This document shows positions 57,309 to 64,000 of a DNA stretch of 64,000 nt, piece by piece. Source of the stretch: Branchiostoma floridae. Lineage: Eukaryota; Chordata; Leptocardii; Amphioxiformes; Branchiostomatidae. Location: the NCBI RefSeq assembly GCF_000003815.2, contig NC_049997.1, positions 16,346,817-16,410,816 of the forward strand. Direction: 5' to 3'. Every line of letters begins with the position of its first letter. Positions within the stretch are counted from its first letter, which is position 1. The translations under genes were made by a program, and so were the position numbers. The notes below the pieces were generated by a model. That model did not search any database and was not told the origin of the DNA. It worked only from the letters and a program-made list of their open reading frames with translations.

Positions 57309-57471
57309 TACTCTCCAAGCATAGGTTGAGTCTCGGGCATATAGTAGTAGTCGGAAAATTTACAGACGCAGCCAGTAGAACTCCCAACCATCACTACCGT
57401 AAATGCAGAAACTTTCGCGGTGGTTTAATGTTCGCGTTTTTCTCCGCGACTCAACCTCTGCTTGGAGAGTA
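57309..57471. mobile_element. 163-bp MITE containing a piece of another MITE
   Basis: TACTCTCCAAGCATAGGTTG at 57309 pairs with 57448-57471 (23 of 24 bp). Inside, 'ccgtaaatgcagaaactttcgcggtggtttaatgttcgcg' is the end of the TGTAAATGC family (23215-23425). Confidence 0.75.
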
Positions 57472-57585
57472 CCTTGACACCACCCGCCAACATACCACTC
57501 CACCACCTGCCGTGTGGGGATTAGTTGTTGGAAATGAGGTAATTGCACTGAAAGTAGAACGACGCGTGCTGGGTGAAATATGTAG

Positions 57586-58802
57586 AAGGTTCCGGGTCGG
57601 AGTTCAAATCTGACTAGGCTCGACAGCCTCAAAATAGTGTTTTTGACATGAGTTTAAACCGCTCCTGTAGGAAAAGTAACCATCGCAGACAAACCAAATG
57701 TGGATATATGGTAGATATGAACTTTTAATTAATACAAATACATATTGAGAGAAAAATGTCCCGCTTAGTAGGGCGGCGCTTGTACCTTATATGACGTCTA
57801 GATGACGTAATTTCGACGTTTTCATCAGATGTCGCGATAAGTAAAAACAAACACCGTTTTGCATTTTTCTAGTTACAAATTTTCCAAAATCATTTCATTC
57901 TCTATGTCACTTGATTAGAGCCGACATCTGTCGTTCACCTAGCGCATATCTTCGCGATACCGTGCATTAATATGACTTAAATGGGCATTAAAGCTGGAAT
58001 CTTGGGGTTTAACTCAAGGATAAACTGGGTTTACTGACTTTCGGTTCATAGCTCCTTAACGCGGCGATATTTTTTTCTTTCAGTGGTATGTAGTAATAGC
58101 CTACTTAAAGCACTACACATCTGTGCCGCGCTTATTCAAACTGTCCGCTTCTAGCGCCGACAATAAGATCCAGTTTGTGTATTGCACTGTGTAAGAATGC
58201 ATTCTTGCACACATTTGGGGCGCATTGTGCTTCTTAAGGGGCCGTTCACGGCGAAGTAGTTAAGAGTTTGGTGTCGGACGCGTTTGATTCTGAAAGCGTG
58301 AGATCTGGTCTACAGCGCCACGTCAAAATCTGGCACATTCTTCATTTTACTTACAAGCGACGAACTTAAAACGCAAACCCTGCTGTTTTCCTTGAGCAAC
58401 CTCTGACGTCACGTCACTCCGTGACGTCAGCGATGCCAACTTTTAAAGACGGTTTTCTGCCGATGTGCAGCACCGAAAGGACGGAGAGCGCACATACCTT
58501 CCCGGACAAATTCATGCGAAGACTTTGCACCCTATTTTATCCGTTGTCAGAAAAGCGATGTCAGAAAAAAGCATGTTTTTAATGTTTCTCCATTATGACG
58601 TAGTTCCAATATGCATCTAGGCTTGACAGCCTCAAAATACAGCGTTTTTGACATGACTTTAAACCGCTCCTGTGGGAAAAGTAACCATCGCAGACAAACC
58701 AAATTTGGGTATATGGTAGATATGAACTTTTTGATTAATACAAATACATATTGAGAAAACATGTTCCTCTTAAAAGGTTCCGGGTCGGAGTTCAAATCTG
58801 AC
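57586..58802. repeat. 1.2-kb unit bounded by nested direct repeats (29 bp and about 137 bp)
   Basis: An identical 29-bp string starting AAGGTTCCGGGTCGGAGTTC lies at 57586-57614 and 58774-58802. Just inside, 57615-57750 and 58618-58756 are a direct repeat of about 90% identity ('tagg.tcgacagcctcaaaat...aatacatattgaga'). The 0.87 kb between has no frame. The arrangement is LTR-like, but no tRNA-primed or retroviral features are visible. Confidence 0.7.
58393..58434. promoter_or_regulatory. paired CRE-like palindromes
   Basis: Two TGACGTCA octamers lie close together ('ctgacgtcacgtcactccgtgacgtcagc'). They are consensus CREB/ATF sites by sequence. Whether they act on any gene is unknown; they sit inside the repeat-bounded unit. 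Confidence 0.35.
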
Positions 58803-59634
58803 CTGAGTTGGCGGAAGGGTGGTGTAATAGGCCAGAAGTGCTCTGTTGTCTCCCTAACTTTTGCTCCCTATTGCTTGGTGACCGTTATAGCTGAGCATAG
58901 ACTTGTCGTATTTCCTGAAAAGCCCGTGGGTTGTATTATTTTTGTGCGAGGACTAGTTGGTCGGCCAGCGAAACCATTTTTTTATTAGTCCGCTGCAACG
59001 GTGATGCGTTTTTTTCGCCCGATGACCCAAATAGCAGCGTTTTTCATGCGATTTCGATAAAATTACGTCATCGGAGATTACAAAAAAGTTATCACATGGA
59101 ATTTTTTATTTTCATTTTACAAAAACATGAAGAATTTAGCTTCTCTACCACGTAGGCCTTTATCCTGGGAAAATTCGTTTTTTCCAAGCAGCTTCGAACA
59201 AAAAAGTGTCAAGAAATTATAGTTTTCGGGTCCAAAATTAAAATGTTACTACATATTCTACCCAAAATAAAGAGGCAACAGACGATACCAATAGGTTTGT
59301 TGGAAAGAGGCAGTAAACGGCTTTCCGCCATATTGATTAAGTTTCGCGTTCTACGTTTACTAGCGGAACTGTAGCCCTTCGGCCTGAGGCTGCCTGCCAA
59401 CCTCCGAAATGGTAAAAGAAACTCCGGTCCGATACCAGAAAGACGTACTCTCCAAGCAGGTGTAATCCATCTTTATTACAGTGTTTTACGCGTGTGTTTG
59501 CTGCATATGATCTTCGGCGAATCTTTTTACATTTTGGCGTGTGAACAGAAAGCTGACGGACGACTTTGGCATATGTCATTGTCGTACGACCAGAAATATT
59601 CCTCGTGTGAACCGGGCCACTGCAGGCCGATTTC
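58803..59634. other. no gene seen; one TACTCTCCAAGCAG end near 59446
   Basis: The string suggests a single terminus of the 57309/52298 family. No supported exon. Confidence 0.4.
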
Positions 59635-59743
59635 TAGCCTGGGTACAATCCGATTTCTACCGGGGCTCCTTGGTAGCGAGTGTAAGGAGCCCCGGGTAGC
59701 GAGTGTAAGGAGCCCCGGTAGAAATCGGATAGTACCCAGGCTA
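59635..59743. mobile_element. 109-bp hairpin MITE with internal 21-bp duplication
   Basis: The outer 37 bp on each side pair with one mismatch (TAGCCTGGGTAC ... GTACCCAGGCTA). The loop holds 'gtagcgagtgtaaggagcccc' twice. A half copy is at 54438. Confidence 0.85.
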
Positions 59744-60847
59744 GCCGCTTCCAGCTTCTCATGAATGAATAAAGGTTCAAACAAACAAACCTCTCTCACC
59801 ACAGGAAGCCTGCCACATGGCCAGCCCAACACATGGCAGAGCCATTAGGTAGACCACTGCGTTATGTGCAGACACAAACAGCGCCAATCGGTGTAACACA
59901 AACCCCGTTGTCCGGGCAAGGCTACACAGTTCTAACCCGGAGCTCGGTCGGGATGTTTGCGGAAACGAAAAATTGAAATGTTAATCTATCAATGAATATA
60001 TACAAATTATACCCACGATTGCTAATTTTACGATCCGGCCTGGTACTCGGGGTCAGACATTTCCTTCTTCATCACCAATGATCACAACTTTGTTAAGTTT
60101 CGAAACATATTCCGTGTCTGGTTTTAGAACATCGAAGCTGAACTTAAGTGTGTGTGTGTGTGTGTGTGTGCGTGTATGTATGTGTTTGTGTGTATGTGTG
60201 TGCGCCGCGTGAGTATGTTTGTGCGTGCGCGCGCACGCCCAAGCACGCGAGTGTATTCGTAATTTTTTTTGTAACCTCCACCAGACCTTCCTACTCAGTA
60301 CGGGCCCACGGATCTTAAAATTCAGCAAACAATCGGCAATAAGGCCACGAGGAGTCAGTCCACNNNNNNNNNNNNNNNNNNNNNNNNNNNNNNNNNNNNN
60401 NNNNNNNNNNNNNNNNNNNNNNNNNNNNNNNNNNNNNNNNNNNNNNNNNNNNNNNNNNNNNNNNNNNNNNNNNNNNNNNNNNNNNNNNNNNNNNNNNNNN
60501 NNNNNNNNNNNNNNNNNNNNNNNNNNNNNTGTGTGTGTGTCTGTCTGTCTGCGTGTGTGTGTGCATGCGCTCTTTTTTTTAAACAAGTTACACTGACATG
60601 ATTCTATAGTCTGCTTATCAATTTGCACCGTTATTTGATAAAGTTGGAAGAGATTACGCCCCCTATTGACCCCAGTTGTTTTCCCCTGTTGTATTATTTA
60701 TTTTTAAACGTGTTTTATGTTCGCCTATTAAGTAGTCTTGACATTATTAGTTAGTTGCAAAGAGTTTGTATGTGTAAGGCATAACTGATCGTTGGTTCCG
60801 AAGTTTTCAGCGTTATATGCCAGCTGCATGATGTAAGATATAGATCA
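59744..60847. other. no gene seen; (TG)n microsatellite at 60149-60212 and gap 60364-60529
   Basis: TG repeats flank both sides of the 166-N gap, the second block at 60530-60565. Frames across the Ns are artefacts. Confidence 0.6.
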
Positions 60848-63800
60848 ATGCTAGATCTAATACTTTGTGACTTCGACTTTCAGAATGATGTCCCTTCCAA
60901 ATCTGTAACGGATGATTCACTGCTTCATGCCGAGGAGGAAACATGTGGCTGCGGGGGCGCTTGCAACTGCCTCGCTTTCACGTCAAGCAAGAAGGCGAAC
61001 TGTGATCTACCAACGGGCCACGTCAAAGATGCTGTCCGCTCCAACCGTTCCATTCCGTACAACGTGTCAACATGGTTGAGGTCCTGCGGGAATCAGAAGC
61101 ATGCACAAAACCATGATGGACAAGTCTCCCACACTTCATCTGAACACTTCAAATCGTTCCCACTACGGCCACTGTCCCGTTCGCCTGTAATCACTGGATT
61201 GTCCCCTCTGAGGTCATCGCCCCGTTCGCCTGAAGCAGCTGAATCGTCCCCACTTCGGCCGTTGCTCCGTTCGCCAGAAGCAGCTGAATCGTCCCCACTT
61301 CGGCCGTTGCTCCGTTCGCCAGAAGCAGCTGAATCGTCCCCACTTCGGCCGTTGCTCCGTTCGCCAAAAGCAGCTGAATCGTCCCCACTTCGGCCGTTGC
61401 TCCGTTCGCCAGAAGCAGCTGAATCGTCCCCACTTCGGCCGTTGCTCCGTTCGCCAGAAGCAGCTGAATCGTCCCCACTTCGGCCGTTGCTCCGTTCGCC
61501 AGAAGCAGCTGAATCGTCCCCACTTCGGCCGTTGCTCCGTTCGCCTGCAAGTACTGGATCGTCCCCATTGTTGTCGTCTCCCTGTTTGCCTGCATATAGT
61601 GGATCGTCCCCATTGCAGCCGTTGCCCCGTTCGCCTGAAGCATCTGTACTGTCTCCACTGCGGCCGTCGCCCCTCTCGCCTGCAACTACTGGATCGTCCC
61701 CATTGCAGCCGTTACCGCGTTCGCCTTCAATCTCTCCAGTTCAGTCATACACAAGCAACCCATTGAACGATGTGTTTGATTTCAACGAGCCTGATACACC
61801 ATACTCCCCCGTTATACTGTCCCCCCGAAAACAGGCACAAGATCTAGATGCCGACGACATGTCCATTAGTAGCCAGTCAACCCACAGTGACAGTGAAGCC
61901 AACGAAGATTTTGCATCGTCAGACATGGAGTCAACCGATTCCGAAAATTTGGACAGCTCATATTTCGCAGAGCCTCAAGTTCGGCCTAAAACTTCGAGAC
62001 GTTGCAAAGATTCGGAAGTAAAGAGCAGGAGCAAACTACTACTACGTGCTATACACCCGACTACGCTGCGAAAGGTTGCTGCACTTGAGCGTTGCTGTAA
62101 GAAAAACTGCGCTTCTCGATTTTCCAGATCAACCATGAAGGCGAAAAGGACGGACTACTTCTGTGCAGAATCAAGGAAACGATGGATAAAAGAAAAACTT
62201 GGAAGCTTTCAAGTCGGAAGGGAAAAAGTGTATTTCGAATTCAAGGTTGACGGCATTGTATTGTGCAGGGAAGCGTGGTGTCGAGTTTATGGTATTAATA
62301 AAAACGCATACTACCGGGAGTTAAAGGATTTCAAGCTGGGGCTGGAGTGGGACGGACTAAGGCGGGGAAGGTCTTTATCCATTCAATGCGTAAGCGCCTC
62401 CGTCTGGTTTGGGTATTATGTAGCAAATCATGGGGACAAAATGCCACACAAGAATGAAATATGGCTTCCGTACAACACCCGAAAAGTTGACATCTACAAC
62501 AAATACGCAGAAGAATGCGAGGAGCGCTCACAGAAGTTCTGTTGTGAGGAGTCTTTCCGGAATATGTGGAAGTACTTCTACCCCCACGTTTCAATAAAAA
62601 CGGTACGATTTCGATACAGGCAGATTTTGATTTGAAAATATTTTTCAGTCAGTTTTGAAGCGACGTTTGATTTGATTTCATAGTTTCAACTTGCCTACAA
62701 TACTAAATGGTAATTTTCTTTTCTTAACAGTGTAGTCTCTTTACAAAGTGTACCATCTGTGTGCGCCTGGGACGGAACCTGGCTAAAACAAGGGACCCTG
62801 TCAAGAGGAGGGAGATCAAGTTGAAGAGACAGGAGCACGATGCCAGGCAAATGTAATGTCTTGCACTATCATTAGTCATTGCCATTGCTCGTTTTGCAGG
62901 TAATATAGAGATTTTGTGAGATCGAGTGGCGTATTGGCATTGTGTTTGGCTTGGTCCCATGTCCGGCCGTTGTCACCGATATTGTGTCTTCCGAAAAGGC
63001 ACTTAACAAACTTTCCTCACTTCACTCCGGTTAAAATGAGTACCTAGCGTCGGATAGGACGTTAAATGTAAGTCCCGTGTTTGGGGAGCCACACCGCACG
63101 TTACAATTACATGAGTAATTCAGCTGGTCTGAATCATAATGTTTATGACTTAGGGAGAAGAGATGCTGTGTATGTCACCCGTAACATTTGAGTGCCTTTC
63201 GGGTCACACTTGAAATGACCTTCGTGATTGTGTTACGTGGTGACCTTACTAAAAGGTCCTTTATGTCTTGCTTTGAGTCCCGTGATATTTGTTGGCAGAG
63301 ATAACGATTTTATCAATGTGCTTCGTTGTCTTGGTTTCGGGTATCACGTTTGCTTATCGCTTTAATATTTATTTTTCAGGGCTGAGCGACTGGCCTACTA
63401 TCAGAGACGGGAAGCGGCAAGGAAAGAGCCTGAAAAGTACCTCAGCCTTATAGTCGATGGTGAGGAAAGTCTCCTTTTGAACTATAATAAACACAAGTCT
63501 GGCACCATCCCATATTATGTAAAAATACACATACTTAGCATATAGCTAAAATATCATCTTATTTTTCGTTGCATCAGACACAGAGACCAATAAGCTTAAG
63601 CCACTGATTGTGTACACATACAGGAATGGATCAGGCCAAGACGTACTTGCCGCATTTCGTTGGAGACAAGTCAAAGGTACGAAGATTGTATTAACTGATG
63701 TTAAACGTTTTTATTTACGTCGTTAATTGATAACTCCTTATGCAGGTGTTATGGATTACAATGCCATGTATAATTTTAAGGTTCTCTGAACTATTCTAGT

Positions 63801-64000
63801 ATAAGAAAAGAATTTTTTTGGAAAAGGAAACAGAAGGGGGGAAACATAATTGATAGTAGCTTGTTGTTTCACCGCCACATTCCTTGTCCTAGGACCTAAC
63901 TACCGCCGACCAGATGAAGGTCCATGTCTCTGGAGTCATAAGCCACGGTCACGGACTACGAACCACGTATGTGATTTCTTCGAGTACCCCCATGACTCGA
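60848..64000 (+). CDS. transposase-like gene with Ser/Pro repeat domain, 3' end outside window
   Basis: Exons: 60848 (or 60884)-62602, 62731-62852, 63380-63459, 63578-63676 and 63893 onward; phases 0, 2, 1 and 1 agree up to the fourth exon. ATG 60848 is the upstream start, but a good acceptor (CTTCGACTTTCAG) ends at 60883 in the same frame, so the exon may be internal. Order: a Cys cluster CGCGGACNC; thirteen 15-residue SPLRPLLRSPEAAE-type repeats (61146-61730); an acidic serine patch; a conserved-looking block with CCKKNC, VYFEFKVDGIVLCREAW, GKMP-like GDKMPHKNEIWLPYN and FTKCTICVRLG; then PEKYLSLIVD. The last blocks follow the order of an uncharacterised DDE-type transposase family that I recall from cnidarians, fish and amphioxus (…K-Y-L-S-x-I-x-D-G…). 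The role is unknown; it could be a live element, a domesticated gene or a decayed copy. Confidence 0.65.
61146..61735 (+). repeat. coding minisatellite, 45-bp unit, 13 copies
   Basis: Seven central units are identical in protein sequence at SSPLRPLLRSP (one E-to-K change in the linker EAAE), flanked by diverged units such as PLLSSPCLP and PLQPLPRSP. The centre has therefore expanded recently. Each unit has at least two S-P steps, possible proline-directed kinase sites. Confidence 0.92.
62911..63105 (+). mobile_element. SINE family C 5' part
   Basis: 'gtgtcttccgaaaaggcacttaacaaactttcctcacttcactccggttaaaatgagtacctagcgtcggataggacgttaaatgtaag' follows the SINE family C order. It lies in an intron of the transposase-like gene. 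Confidence 0.6.

Noticed and set aside
60053..60628. 191-codon minus-strand frame
   Set aside because: Spans Ns and TG microsatellites.
61191..61685. 164-codon minus-strand frame
   Set aside because: Shadow of the 45-bp repeat in the plus-strand exon.

Overview
The window looks like nuclear DNA of an invertebrate deuterostome, most probably an amphioxus (Branchiostoma). That name is an inference. What is visible directly: GT-AG introns, short exons with long introns, tRNA-derived SINEs, Penelope-like and LINE remnants, many small inverted-repeat transposons (MITEs), many degenerate tandem arrays and microsatellites, and three N gaps (47444-47542, 52433-52800, 60364-60529). There is no bacterial or organellar organisation.

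Layout. Positions 1-6617 (+) hold the last four exons of a coiled-coil-type protein of unknown function; its introns carry a Penelope-like remnant, a tRNA-SINE and a SINE-derived tandem array. From 6.6 to 43.3 kb I find no convincing gene, only one weak candidate exon at 28.3-28.65 kb. That stretch is a mosaic of MITEs, SINEs, LINE 3' ends and tandem arrays. Its most informative pieces are a piggyBac-type MITE inserted into one unit of a tandem array (33.1-34.5 kb), a 3-kb degenerate array (about 19.3-22.5 kb) holding a hairpin MITE with an 8-bp target duplication, and a 28-bp satellite whose every unit is a near-perfect palindrome (41.8-42.2 kb).

Positions 43309-53770 (-) hold the best gene. 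I can place eleven exons with mutually consistent splice phases, from ATG to stop, apart from what lies in the 52433-52800 gap. In order the product has an unrecognised N-terminal domain, twelve 15-residue repeats, a ParB/sulfiredoxin-like domain, an acidic/lysine-rich coiled-coil linker and a C-terminal domain that may be an SH3/BAH-like barrel. ParB-like domains are rare in animals, so this is the strongest candidate for an undescribed protein.

To its right, on the opposite strand, lie exons for a ubiquitin-like (beta-grasp) protein (55055-56705). Beyond them is a partial gene (60848-64000) with a serine/proline repeat domain, a Cys-rich module and the start of a transposase-like core. Exon phases allow the ubiquitin-like exons and this gene to be one transcription unit. 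The last exon shows conserved-looking motifs in two different frames, so this copy may be decayed.

How the genes work together is unknown. The ParB-like gene and the ubiquitin-like gene are divergent, about 1.3 kb apart, with MITEs between them. All function statements are inferences from sequence patterns read by eye; no database search was possible.
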